The notes beneath the pieces were generated by a model, which was given only the letters and a program-made list of their open reading frames with translations, ran no database searches and was not told the DNA's origin. Below, in pieces: positions 52,985-61,819 of a DNA stretch of 64,000 bases. A program made the translations under genes and the position numbers. The DNA comes from Mucilaginibacter geliditolerans (lineage in GTDB: Bacteria > Bacteroidota > Bacteroidia > Sphingobacteriales > Sphingobacteriaceae). The stretch lies in assembly GCF_014200495.1 (NCBI RefSeq), contig NZ_JACHBY010000002.1, forward strand, positions 868,001 to 932,000. The letters run 5' to 3'. The stretch's first letter is position 1. Every line of letters begins with the position of its first letter.

Positions 52985-54170
52985 CTTTTTCGCTTATCAA
53001 TATTTTACCCATATGCACGTCAGGTGTACGTACGCCTGGTTTAACCTCGCCGTTTGATAGTACAACAGCATCTCCCCATAAGGTGGCTGTAGTAGTTACC
53101 TGTGCGGCAAAAGGCAATTCCCCTACCTTAGACCATGTGTTAGTATAAGTGTTATATAATAACACACCTTTATAAAACCCTTTATGATTGGTGTTCAATT
53201 TATTCTTTTCGCTGGTAAGCAGCTCTTTTTCAGCCGGTGTATTTGCAAGCGCTATTTTTGATAAGTAAGTTTCAATTTGATGAAATACCATGCCATTATC
53301 GCCCCCTAAAATTAAAATATGGTGATCCCCAAACGGGATGCCCGCTGCAGCAGATAAATTCATCTTATTTTCTCCATCAGCGATATCAGCAAGCCGTTTC
53401 CAGGTACATTTCGAAGTTTTGTACTCAAATACAGTAGGGTGTAATACACTTATTTGTGACGGGGTTTTGATTCTGCCGCCTATTATAAAAATATTATAAC
53501 CGTCGGTTCCCTTTTGTATAACAGCCGTGGTATTGGCTAATGCTAAAGGCAGCCTTGGCAACGGGTGCCATTGCGGGTTATGGCTTTTTAAATCAATAAA
53601 ACAAAAAAGATCTGATGAGTTATGTTGCTCATCTCCACCTATCGCGTAAACTATGCTGCCTATGCTTGTTAAAGCTACATTGGTTACTTTTAAGGGTAAA
53701 TTAGGCAGTTCTTTAATGAGTACCTGTTCCGTTTCAGCATCCCAGTTTAGTAAGAAAGTTTTATCCGATAATCCTTTATCATTTTCTCCCCCGGCATATA
53801 CTACACCAAGTGGTGTTGAAGTATTACCGCAATAAGCTATTGGTTCGGGCAATTTAAAATTCGCCTCTTTATGCCAGGCAAATTTCGCTCCTTTTTTTTC
53901 AAGGATATGGATTTCATCTGAATAATGCTTTTTTCCACCTTCCCATGGCAGTTTATCGGGAAAATTAGCGCCTCCAGCCACAACCAATACATTACCGCAA
54001 ACACTATTAATAGCACCTGCGAAACCGGTAGATATGGTACCATCGGCATTTTCCAGTTGAGCCGACAATTGCCATGCAACAGGTTCATCAATTACCGTTT
54101 GAGCAGGCACACGTGTGTTAATCATCATAAATAAAAAAAATACAACAAAAGAAAAATTGAATTTATTCAT
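52974..54170 (-). CDS. nanM: Kelch-type N-acetylneuraminate mutarotase (NanM-like)
   Basis: 398 residues from the ATG at 54170 (NKFNFSFVVFFLFMMINTRV leader), whose ATG overlaps the lyase stop; a longer frame from 54218 would bury the signal peptide. Kelch blades are visible: GNVLVVAGGANFPDKLPWEG, PLGVVYAGGENDKGL, SIVYAIGGDEQHN, YNIFIIGGRIKTP, DHHILILGGDNGMVF. This is the circularly permuted mutarotase family that speeds alpha-to-beta Neu5Ac conversion in the periplasm after sialidase action. Fits tightly with lyase and permease on either side. Confidence 0.9.
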   Translation of the reverse strand: MNKFNFSFVVFFLFMMINTRVPAQTVIDEPVAWQLSAQLENADGTISTGFAGAINSVCGNVLVVAGGANFPDKLPWEGGKKHYSDEIHILEKKGAKFAWHKEANFKLPEPIAYCGNTSTPLGVVYAGGENDKGLSDKTFLLNWDAETEQVLIKELPNLPLKVTNVALTSIGSIVYAIGGDEQHNSSDLFCFIDLKSHNPQWHPLPRLPLALANTTAVIQKGTDGYNIFIIGGRIKTPSQISVLHPTVFEYKTSKCTWKRLADIADGENKMNLSAAAGIPFGDHHILILGGDNGMVFHQIETYLSKIALANTPAEKELLTSEKNKLNTNHKGFYKGVLLYNTYTNTWSKVGELPFAAQVTTTATLWGDAVVLSNGEVKPGVRTPDVHMGKILISEKDAE

Positions 54171-55116
54171 GATGTTTATTAGCCATACTAGCTGGGTGTT
54201 TTGCTTTAAAAGCATCAAATCCTAATTCAGCTACATCTAATTTAAACTTTTCAAACTGTTCTTCGTTCATATTTTTTACCGGAAGCCGGAATTCGCCGCA
54301 ATCCAGATCAACTAATTTCATGTAGGCTTTACCTACAGAAATGCCCCCATACTTGCCCAGCAAGCGGATCATATCAATTGATTTTTGCTGTAACGCCCTT
54401 GCCGTAGTAAAATCATTGGCATCAAAGGCATCTATCATATCATTGTATAGTGATGGTGCATAATTGAAGGTACTGCCTACAGCTCCTTTTGTGCCTAATG
54501 CCAATGCCGACAACATATTTTCATCACGGCCCCAAAGCATATCATATTTGCCGTCTTTAAAGTTCATGCAACTTTGAAAATCCATAAAATCTTCATGGGT
54601 ATATTTTATGCCTGCGAAATTGGGGATATTTCCATCAATAGCCTTTAACAGATCTATCATCGCAAAATTAACCCCTGTAAGTACCGGAATATGGTAGTAA
54701 TAAAAAGGCATTTCAGGAACTTCGGCTGCTATCTCCCGGCACATTGTTGCTAAAACTTCCACATTTGCCGGCTTGAAATATGACGGAGAGGTAAAGGACA
54801 CGCCATATAAACCCGCTGTACTTGCATGCCTGGCCAGTTCCTTACAATCCGTAATAGAATTGCCGCCTAACAGAGTCATTACCTTAAAATCCTTATCATT
54901 TGCGGTACAAGCGGCCCATGCATCAGCAATAGCTATTTTTTCAGGTGTACTTAATGACACGCCTTCGCCGGTCGACCCGCAGATAAATGCGCCTTTAACC
55001 TGGTTGTGTTTTAAAAATTGGTAATAAGCAGGAATTATGGATGTATTAATATTCCCGTTTTTACCCATCGGTGTAAACGGCGCAGCTATTAATCCCTGTA
55101 AATGTTCAGATTTCAT
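54163..55116 (-). CDS. nanA: N-acetylneuraminate lyase
   Basis: 317 residues of the dihydrodipicolinate-synthase fold. Carboxylate-binding FICGSTGEGVSLST, tyrosine motif FYYYHIPVLTGVNF and Schiff-base lysine K171 in FAGIKYTHEDF. The HIPVLTGV form, where true DapA has NVPxR, marks it as a sialic-acid lyase. It cleaves Neu5Ac to ManNAc and pyruvate in the cytoplasm. It lies 134 bases after susD, with a hairpin between, and overlaps nanM. Confidence 0.95.
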   Translation of the reverse strand: MKSEHLQGLIAAPFTPMGKNGNINTSIIPAYYQFLKHNQVKGAFICGSTGEGVSLSTPEKIAIADAWAACTANDKDFKVMTLLGGNSITDCKELARHASTAGLYGVSFTSPSYFKPANVEVLATMCREIAAEVPEMPFYYYHIPVLTGVNFAMIDLLKAIDGNIPNFAGIKYTHEDFMDFQSCMNFKDGKYDMLWGRDENMLSALALGTKGAVGSTFNYAPSLYNDMIDAFDANDFTTARALQQKSIDMIRLLGKYGGISVGKAYMKLVDLDCGEFRLPVKNMNEEQFEKFKLDVAELGFDAFKAKHPASMANKHHE

Positions 55117-55154
55117 AAATTGTATTTGTTGTTATCGGTTTTTATCGGTCTAAT

Positions 55155-55193
55155 CACTTTATTTACCGGGGGGCCTACCCCCGGTATAAAGTG
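55155..55193 (-). terminator. Hairpin between susD and nanA
   Basis: Outer arms CACTTTA/TAAAGTG and inner arms ACCGGGGG/CCCCCGGT with a small internal loop. No long T-run follows, so it is more likely an mRNA-processing or stability element that uncouples susCD from the catabolic genes than a full stop. Confidence 0.7.
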
Positions 55194-55250
55194 CTCATTA
55201 ACCAAACTAATCCATGCCCTAAAGCACAGTTTCTTTTTATCTTATCTATA

Positions 55251-56816
55251 TTAAAATGAAGAATACCCCGGGGTTTGCTTCAATAAAGTATTATTAGTTA
55301 ACGTGTTACGATCAACCGGCCAAAGCAATGCGTATGAATTGGCAGGCAGTAATGCTGTATGTTCATATACATAGGCATCACCCATGCTTCTTAAATCATA
55401 CCATCTTTTGCCTTCGAACACAAATTCAAATAAACGCTCCTGTAAGATGGCCTCTCTCGGATTGGCATCTATAGCCTGGTTAGGATAGCCCATTGTACCA
55501 GCATTATAATTTGTACCATAAGCCCTGGATCTTACCTGGTTTATCTCATTGCTGGGGTCCTGCCCCAGGTACACTTCTGCTGTTGCCTTTAGCAGTAGCA
55601 GATCAGCATACCTGTATATCGGGAAATCATTAGTGATGTACCTCACTCCTCCATCCTGCTCGCCCTGATACTTATCGACAAAGCAACCGGCTATCTGGTA
55701 CGTGCCAGCGCTCAATTTATTATAGGCCGGCTGAATGCTGGCCAGTGCCCTGGTATCAAGCGGATTAAATTTCCTGAATGCGGCAATGGTAACAGGTGCA
55801 CGCAACAGGCCACCCCAGTTATCAGTATTTACGTTAAACTGGCGGTTAGCCACTGAATCGTAAAAGTTAGAGATGAGGCCGGATTGCGGCACATAGGTAC
55901 TTTGTACCCAAGCCATACCATTATTGCCAGCAGTAGCCGTAGGCTCATTAAACTGGTAGTGAATGGCAAATATGATCTCGTTATTACCCTTGTTTGTACT
56001 TGCAAAAACTGAGGGATAAGAAGCCAGCAACTGTAAACCGGCTGCATTGGTTTGGATATCATTTAGCGCGTTTTCAGCGGTAGTTGCATCAGCAGATCCG
56101 CCACCACGGCTGCTGGTCCAAAGATAAACCTCGGCCTTAAGCATTAATGTTGCCGATTTTGACCAGTATCCTTTTGAGTTTTTGAATGAATAATCGGTGC
56201 CATAACTTGCAACAGATTTATCAATATCAGATTTGATCAGTGCCATTACAGCTGTAGGATCTGAAGCTGCCTTAGCCAGGTTTGAGATATCTATACTGCT
56301 GCCGGTTACCGGGTCGGTTTGTATAATAACCCCACCCCATGTACGGTACATCTGGAAGTAATAAAATGCACGCATGCCATAGCAAATGCCTAAATAGTAA
56401 TTTTTGTTGGCGGCAGTAACAATATTGGTAGAATTTAATTTAGAGATCATCAGGTTGATCTGATTAATATTAAAGTAAAAGTTACCAAAATTACTTACTC
56501 CCGGATTATCCAGGTTAAGGTTTTCCTGCCATAAACGCTCTTCACCCTGTGTGGCCTCACCTGTAAAAGCTGAACCGGAACCAGGGTCGGTGCCGAATAT
56601 ATCAGCACGCATTTCACCTAATACCTGAAAACTATTGGTGCTGGTTCTAAAATTAGTATGTATACCTGCAATAAATGCATCAAACTGACTTGCATTTAGG
56701 AAATAATTAACATCTGATATACTGCTCACGGGTGCCAGGCTTAAGTCCTTGCGGCATGAGCTTATCAGGGTAAGGAAACCTAAACCTGATAAAATTATAA
56801 TTATGTACTTCTTCAT
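55251..56816 (-). CDS. SusD-family sialoglycan-binding lipoprotein
   Basis: 521 residues; leader KKYIIIILSGLGFLTLISSC ends in a lipobox. SusD features: NYFLNASQFDAFIAGIHTNF, GICYGMRAFYYFQMYRTWGG, YRYADLLLLKATAEVYLG and LQERLFEFVFEGKRWYDLRS. It follows susC by 18 bases. Binding of sialic acid or sialylated glycans is inferred from the downstream nan genes. Confidence 0.95.
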   Translation of the reverse strand: MKKYIIIILSGLGFLTLISSCRKDLSLAPVSSISDVNYFLNASQFDAFIAGIHTNFRTSTNSFQVLGEMRADIFGTDPGSGSAFTGEATQGEERLWQENLNLDNPGVSNFGNFYFNINQINLMISKLNSTNIVTAANKNYYLGICYGMRAFYYFQMYRTWGGVIIQTDPVTGSSIDISNLAKAASDPTAVMALIKSDIDKSVASYGTDYSFKNSKGYWSKSATLMLKAEVYLWTSSRGGGSADATTAENALNDIQTNAAGLQLLASYPSVFASTNKGNNEIIFAIHYQFNEPTATAGNNGMAWVQSTYVPQSGLISNFYDSVANRQFNVNTDNWGGLLRAPVTIAAFRKFNPLDTRALASIQPAYNKLSAGTYQIAGCFVDKYQGEQDGGVRYITNDFPIYRYADLLLLKATAEVYLGQDPSNEINQVRSRAYGTNYNAGTMGYPNQAIDANPREAILQERLFEFVFEGKRWYDLRSMGDAYVYEHTALLPANSYALLWPVDRNTLTNNTLLKQTPGYSSF

Positions 56817-56834
56817 TTTAATTTGATTAATAGT

Positions 56835-59800
56835 TTATAAGGAAACCTGAACGCCTAATACATAAGTACGTGGTGTTGGATAAGTACCCTGGTATACCCC
56901 GCTAATTGTATTGGTACCCGGTATTACAGGTGCTTCAGGATCAGGACCGCTAAACTTCTTTATATAAAATAAATTTGTGCCGCTTACATAGATCCTGGCT
57001 GATTTAAATACCCTGGTTTTAGCCAGCAATGCTTTAGCAAAGGTATACGACAGTGTAATTTCGCGGCAAGCCAGGTAATCACCACTCTCATAAAATTCAG
57101 AATTTTCGCCCTGTAGGTTTGCAACAGCATTATTACCACGTGTGTAATTATCTTTTGAGCCCGCTACCTGATCGGCATAATAAACCTTAGGTATCATGGT
57201 ATTGGTATTGGTTGGTGTCCAGGCATCTTTTATCTCATCAATAAAATTAAATGTTCCCTGGTAACCACCTAATGACCTGGCTACAAAATCGTTATAAATG
57301 GTATTCCCTAATGAATAATCAAAACGGGTATATAGTGAGAATCCTTTGTAAGCAGCATTAAAATTAAAGCCACCTGTCCAGGTTGGGTAAATATTACCGA
57401 GATACACCTGATCGCGCGAATCAATGATACCATCACCATTAACGTCTTCCCAGTTAACATCGCCTGGTTGAATATGCCCGCCTTTACCAGCCGGAAGGTT
57501 TGGCCCGGTGATACCTGCTATGTTGTCAGTCCGGTTACCGGCCACTGCCTGTACCTGCGCTTCGTTAGCAAAAATACCCAGTTCTTTATAGCCATATATC
57601 TGCCCCATCGACTGCCCTTCCTGTAAACCGCCTACCCATTGAAGCTGACCTGTTTTTGGGTTGTAAACCTGCACACCGCCCTGCCTATTATTTGGCTGGC
57701 CATTATATGGCAACTTTAATATTTTATTTTTATCGTAGGATGCTGTAGCGCCAAAATCCAGTCTTAAACCATTTGGATTATTAATAATATTAGCCTTTAA
57801 GGTAAACTCAACCCCTTTGTTCTGTAGGCTACCATCATTTGTTTCCAGCGTGGTAAAGCCGGCGTAGCTTGGCAACTGCAAATTGGTGATGAGGTTACTG
57901 GTTACGCGGTCATAATAATCAAACAATAAGCTTATACGATCATGGAAAAAGCCCAGGTCGATACCTGCATCTTTGGTATTACTGGTTTCCCATTGCAGGG
58001 TTGAAAGCGTTGGCGCAGTATTGGATATACCACCTACACCATTATAAGTACTTGTCGCGCTATATATACCCTGTGCATCATAAGCTTTAATATTGGTTAC
58101 GTTACCGTTTGATCCGTAGCTGATACGCGGCTTAATTGTGGATATAATTTTGCTTATCCCTGAGTTTTGAAAGAAATCTTCTCTTTGCAAGTTCCAGCCG
58201 GCAGACATGCCCGGAAAATACCCTATTCTTTTTTGAGGAGAAAGCACTGAAACACCATCCTCCCTCAATACAAATGACGCCAGGTATTTTTGATCGTAAT
58301 CATAGTTTAACCTGGTAAAGCTTGATATAATACGGGTTTCCGAAGTCTGACTGTAATTGCTTCCGGCGGCAAAAGTTGTTGATGCGTTAGCCGTTGATAT
58401 ATCGTCTGTTGATGCTCCGGTACCCGAAACCTGCTGATCAAAAATATTATAATCATAATATTCCCCTCCCAGCAACAGGCTAAGATTATTTTTACCAAAT
58501 GATTTGCTGTAGTTTAAAGTAGCATCATAGGTTTGCTGAAAATCCCTTTCGGAATAGGCTGTAGCGGGCCGGGTAGTACTATTATAAGTTTGAGGATTAG
58601 CAAATATGTTGGTATAAAGCTGTGTAGCATCCTGAAAGCTTTGATTTATGATATTGTTATAATAACCGCTGCCAGATACTTTGAAAAACAGGCCGGGCAA
58701 TATTTGCCAGTTAACAGCCGCGTTAACCGTAATTTTATCATTTTCATTACTGTTATGGTATTTCTGCAACCAGTATAAAGGGTTACCGTCAGTTACGCTG
58801 TTACCTGGATTGGGTTGGGTTTGGGCAGCATCAAGCCAAGGATTAAACGTTGGCCATAATGATAACGTGCGGTAAATATCATTTGTTTCTGAGTTTGAAA
58901 CTACCCCAAGCTGGCTGGATGTAGAGAAAGTGACACCGCTGGTTACCTCAACATTTGGTTTTACTTTGTAAGAACCATTGAAGTTACCTGAATAGCGGTC
59001 ATACGATGAACCAACAATTACGCCGGGCTCATTATAATATCCCAGACTTGCAAAGTAAGTTCCTTTATCATTTCCACCAGATGCGCTTAAATAATGATCA
59101 ACTGTCTGCGTGTTGCGGAATAAAGCATCTGAAACTTGTCCGCTATGATCTTTAAAGATTATTTTATGACCAGGATTTGCGGGATCATCCTCATCCTGCC
59201 AGCCTTGCTGTAAAAGCCCAATATTAGCAGGGGTTTCTGCCTGGATATCAAAGGATCCTAAATCTGCAGGATCAGTTAATAAACCATACCCTCTGCTCTG
59301 GTTAAGCGTATTGAGCTGGGCTGGGGTAAGGCTTGTTTCTCCGGGGTTAAGCGCCAGGAAATTATTCAGCCTGCCCAAACGGCCATAGTAAATATAGTCT
59401 GCGGCATCTACATACTTATAACCCTGTCGCTCCTGGTTAAAGCCGGTTGTAAATTTGTAGGTTATATCTGATGTACCCGATTTGCCATGTTTAGTAGTGA
59501 TCAATATAACCCCATTGTTAGCCCTTGCACCATATATAGCAGTAGAAGCAGCATCTTTCAGGATGTTTACCGATTCGATATCCTCCGTAGGGATATCCTG
59601 GTAAGATCTGATAACGCCATCAACCACTATCAGTGGTGAGCTTGGGCTATTAATAGAAGCGCCACCACGTAATAATAATAGCGGCGCTGAACCAGGTGAG
59701 CCACTGGCGGCAATTACCTGGATACCTGATACGGTTCCCTGCAATACCGAAGCAATATTGGCCCGCGGTGCATTCGCCAAAACCTCGTTATCCAGCTTGG

Positions 59801-60179
59801 CAACCGAACTGGTTACTGTTGCCCTTGATTGCGATCCGTACCCAACAACCAGCACTTCCTTTAAACTTTTGGCATCCACTTTAAGGGATATGTTAATTAC
59901 AGTTTGGCTGGTAATCTTAACCTCACGGGCTTCATAACCCACCATTGTAAAAACCAATACCCCTCCACCCGGAACCTGGAGATTAAATTTGCCATTTAAA
60001 TCGGTTTGTGTGCCATTTGCGGTTCCCTTCAGTGAAACAGAAACCCCCGGCAGGGCACTATTATCATCAGAAGCGGAAACCTGACCACTAATTTTTTTCG
60101 TTTGGGCATGAGCAACAGCAAACAGGAATACTCCTATTGCTATTAATAATGCCCGGTAAAAAGTAAAGCTTTGTTTCAT
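56835..60179 (-). CDS. SusC-family TonB-dependent receptor of the sialic-acid locus
   Basis: 1114 residues: signal peptide (LLIAIGVFLFAVAHAQ), CarboxypepD_reg domain (ISGQVSASDDNSALPGVSVS), junction LKEVLVVGYGSQSRATVTSS, plug (SSPLIVVDGVIRSYQD, VNILKDAASTAIYGARANNG) and barrel ending TYVLGVQVSL. First gene of the leftward nan unit. An inverted repeat that fits a GntR operator lies 20-40 bases ahead of its start, so its transcription or translation start is directly covered. Confidence 0.95.
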   Translation of the reverse strand: MKQSFTFYRALLIAIGVFLFAVAHAQTKKISGQVSASDDNSALPGVSVSLKGTANGTQTDLNGKFNLQVPGGGVLVFTMVGYEAREVKITSQTVINISLKVDAKSLKEVLVVGYGSQSRATVTSSVAKLDNEVLANAPRANIASVLQGTVSGIQVIAASGSPGSAPLLLLRGGASINSPSSPLIVVDGVIRSYQDIPTEDIESVNILKDAASTAIYGARANNGVILITTKHGKSGTSDITYKFTTGFNQERQGYKYVDAADYIYYGRLGRLNNFLALNPGETSLTPAQLNTLNQSRGYGLLTDPADLGSFDIQAETPANIGLLQQGWQDEDDPANPGHKIIFKDHSGQVSDALFRNTQTVDHYLSASGGNDKGTYFASLGYYNEPGVIVGSSYDRYSGNFNGSYKVKPNVEVTSGVTFSTSSQLGVVSNSETNDIYRTLSLWPTFNPWLDAAQTQPNPGNSVTDGNPLYWLQKYHNSNENDKITVNAAVNWQILPGLFFKVSGSGYYNNIINQSFQDATQLYTNIFANPQTYNSTTRPATAYSERDFQQTYDATLNYSKSFGKNNLSLLLGGEYYDYNIFDQQVSGTGASTDDISTANASTTFAAGSNYSQTSETRIISSFTRLNYDYDQKYLASFVLREDGVSVLSPQKRIGYFPGMSAGWNLQREDFFQNSGISKIISTIKPRISYGSNGNVTNIKAYDAQGIYSATSTYNGVGGISNTAPTLSTLQWETSNTKDAGIDLGFFHDRISLLFDYYDRVTSNLITNLQLPSYAGFTTLETNDGSLQNKGVEFTLKANIINNPNGLRLDFGATASYDKNKILKLPYNGQPNNRQGGVQVYNPKTGQLQWVGGLQEGQSMGQIYGYKELGIFANEAQVQAVAGNRTDNIAGITGPNLPAGKGGHIQPGDVNWEDVNGDGIIDSRDQVYLGNIYPTWTGGFNFNAAYKGFSLYTRFDYSLGNTIYNDFVARSLGGYQGTFNFIDEIKDAWTPTNTNTMIPKVYYADQVAGSKDNYTRGNNAVANLQGENSEFYESGDYLACREITLSYTFAKALLAKTRVFKSARIYVSGTNLFYIKKFSGPDPEAPVIPGTNTISGVYQGTYPTPRTYVLGVQVSL

Positions 60180-60198
60180 AATAAATTTAGTTTAATTA

Positions 60199-60219
60199 GT
60201 ATTATGTCATACATAATAC
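60199..60219. promoter_or_regulatory. Perfect inverted repeat: predicted operator of the GntR regulator (site 1)
   Basis: Perfect 9-base arms GTATTATGT and ACATAATAC around CAT, 20-40 bases ahead of susC. The TGT-N3-ACA core has the layout of FadR-type operators. A second copy is at 60390-60404. Confidence 0.75.
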
Positions 60220-60389
60220 AATTGTAATTATTTGAATTAATATTTGCAAATAATTATTCCCAATAATCAATCACTTAAATACCTGTGTGTTATAAGTACA
60301 CTTTACTGAAATCAGCAAAAAATGGTCCTAGTTAAACGCATGGAGGGCTTTTAACTAAAAATATATTTATTAAGATTTTTTTATTTCTA

Positions 60390-60404
60390 TTATGTCATAC
60401 ATAA
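60390..60404. promoter_or_regulatory. Predicted operator of the GntR regulator (site 2)
   Basis: TTATGT-CAT-ACATAA repeats the core of site 1 exactly, about 97 bases ahead of the GntR ATG. The two sites are 188 bases apart (centre to centre) and flank the 321-base divergent gap, in which no other structure is seen; repression by looping and autoregulation are both possible. Confidence 0.75.
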
Positions 60405-60500
60405 AACTTTTTTCAACATTAGTTTAGTTTTCAAAAAAGTTGTTGTTTATTTACACCAAAAACATTTAAATAATTTAAGCTTTTCATAAGTTTAATCGAT

Positions 60501-61208
60501 ATGAAATCAAGCAATCTTATTGAAAGTCTGCGTAATGTTGATACGAGTTCACTTGTTGACCGGGTGGAAAAAAATTTAATTGAGCTTTTTATTGAAAAGG
60601 AGTTTAAGGTTGGCGATATCATACCTACTGAGCTTGAACTGACAGAAGCTATGGGCGTTAGCAGAACGGTGATCAGGGAAGCGCTGTTGCGACTCCGGAT
60701 GATCGGGCTTATCGACTCAAAAAAACATAGAGGAGCCGTTATTACCAGCCCCGACCTGACTACCATCTTACAAAAAAGCATGAACCCTCAAATGCTGGAT
60801 GATGCCACCTTGAGGGAAATATTTGAGATGCGCCTTTCCCTGGAAATTGGCATGGCTGACTTTATCATACAGCGTGTTACGGATAAAGACATAGCAGAAT
60901 TAAAAGCGATCGTAAAATCTGAACCTAAGAAGGCACAGACACATTTATTCCAGATTGAGCAGGAGATTAAATTCCACGGCAAATTATATGATATAACCGG
61001 GAACGAAACTCTTAAGAATTTTCAAAAAATGCTTTTGCCTGTATTTGATTATGTACACCAAAGCGGTTTATTAAAAAAACAGGTGGTATTAAAGGAATTT
61101 GTTTCACATGCAGGGCTGATCAAATTGATTGAGGAAGGTTCGGCTGAAAAGCTTAGGAACGGTATACGCAATCATCTCGAAAATCATTTTGCAAGACTGT
61201 TCGACTAA
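60501..61208 (+). CDS. FadR-type GntR regulator of the sialic-acid locus (NanR-like)
   Basis: 235 residues. Winged helix at about 15-80: VGDIIPTELELTEAMGVSRT, then VIREALLRLRMIGLIDSKKH. The FCD ligand domain (about 95-230) has the metal-site pattern: FEMRLSLEIGMADFI, EIKFHGKLYDITGN, FVSHAGLIKLIEEG and RNHLENHF, so Asp/His ligands are present. Divergent from susC with two matching operators between. Control of nan genes by sialic-acid-related ligand is inferred from position and the operators; the family is used the same way in E. coli NanR. Confidence 0.9.
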   Translation: MKSSNLIESLRNVDTSSLVDRVEKNLIELFIEKEFKVGDIIPTELELTEAMGVSRTVIREALLRLRMIGLIDSKKHRGAVITSPDLTTILQKSMNPQMLDDATLREIFEMRLSLEIGMADFIIQRVTDKDIAELKAIVKSEPKKAQTHLFQIEQEIKFHGKLYDITGNETLKNFQKMLLPVFDYVHQSGLLKKQVVLKEFVSHAGLIKLIEEGSAEKLRNGIRNHLENHFARLFD

Positions 61209-61228
61209 GCATTCTTTGTGAATGCTTA
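61206..61228. terminator. Hairpin between convergent regulator genes
   Basis: Perfect 9-base arms TAAGCATTC and GAATGCTTA with loop TTTGT; it includes the stop codon of the GntR gene. No long T-run, but its position between convergent genes suggests a two-way terminator. Confidence 0.6.
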
Positions 61229-61237
61229 TCCCGAACC

Positions 61238-61819
61238 TCACTTTCTTTTCATGCGGCTTAATGTCTCTGGTGACATGTTCAGGTAAGTGGCAACCACTTT
61301 GTTGGGTAAACGCAGCACAACAGCCGGATGCTTACTCACCAATTCCTTATAGCGTTCTTCCGCGTCCTTTGTAACCTCGCGCTGATAAATATCCAGGTTG
61401 TTCATGTAAGCGCTTTCCAAATAATTCCGGAAGAACTTTTCCCATGCCGGGATAACTTCAAGCAGGTAATAAAAATCATCATGATGGATGCGCAGGATAT
61501 CGGAATGTTCCATAGCCTGCATGTATTCCATGGAGGGCTGCCGGGCTATAAAACTGGCGAGCCCTGTAGCAAAAATATTTTCGAACGCCAGGTAACGGGT
61601 AACTTCCTGGCCATCCTGTTTGATGAAAAAAATACGTAAGCAGCCCTTCCCTACAAAATTCATGTATTGACTCTGCTGCCCCGCGCTTAATAATAACTCA
61701 TTGCGCTTTACGCGAAGCGGTTTAAAATAGCTCAGTATCAAATTCATTTGTTCATCTGTTAAATGAACAATATCGTTAATTTGCTTCCTGAGCTGCTCTT
61801 TTAGATCATCTGCTTCCAT
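61238..61819 (-). CDS. Crp/Fnr-family regulator without Fe-S cysteines
   Basis: 193 residues. Cyclic-nucleotide-binding-like beta roll (about 25-115; LLSAGQQSQYMNFVGKGCLR, IFATGLASFIARQ), dimer helix, and a helix-turn-helix at the very C-terminus: LPNKVVATYLNMSPETLSRM. The recognition helix carries ETLSR (E185, S188, R189), the E-x-x-S-R contact set of Fnr, while only one cysteine is present, so it should not hold an Fnr iron-sulphur cluster. It overlaps the upstream MFS gene by 14 bases, and a perfect Fnr-type box stands ahead of that gene. Effector unknown. Confidence 0.9.
   Translation of the reverse strand: MEADDLKEQLRKQINDIVHLTDEQMNLILSYFKPLRVKRNELLLSAGQQSQYMNFVGKGCLRIFFIKQDGQEVTRYLAFENIFATGLASFIARQPSMEYMQAMEHSDILRIHHDDFYYLLEVIPAWEKFFRNYLESAYMNNLDIYQREVTKDAEERYKELVSKHPAVVLRLPNKVVATYLNMSPETLSRMKRK

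Noticed and set aside
54163..55116. Dihydrodipicolinate synthase (lysine pathway)
   Set aside because: The tyrosine motif YYHIPVLTGVNF and the surrounding nan genes mark it as sialic-acid lyase.
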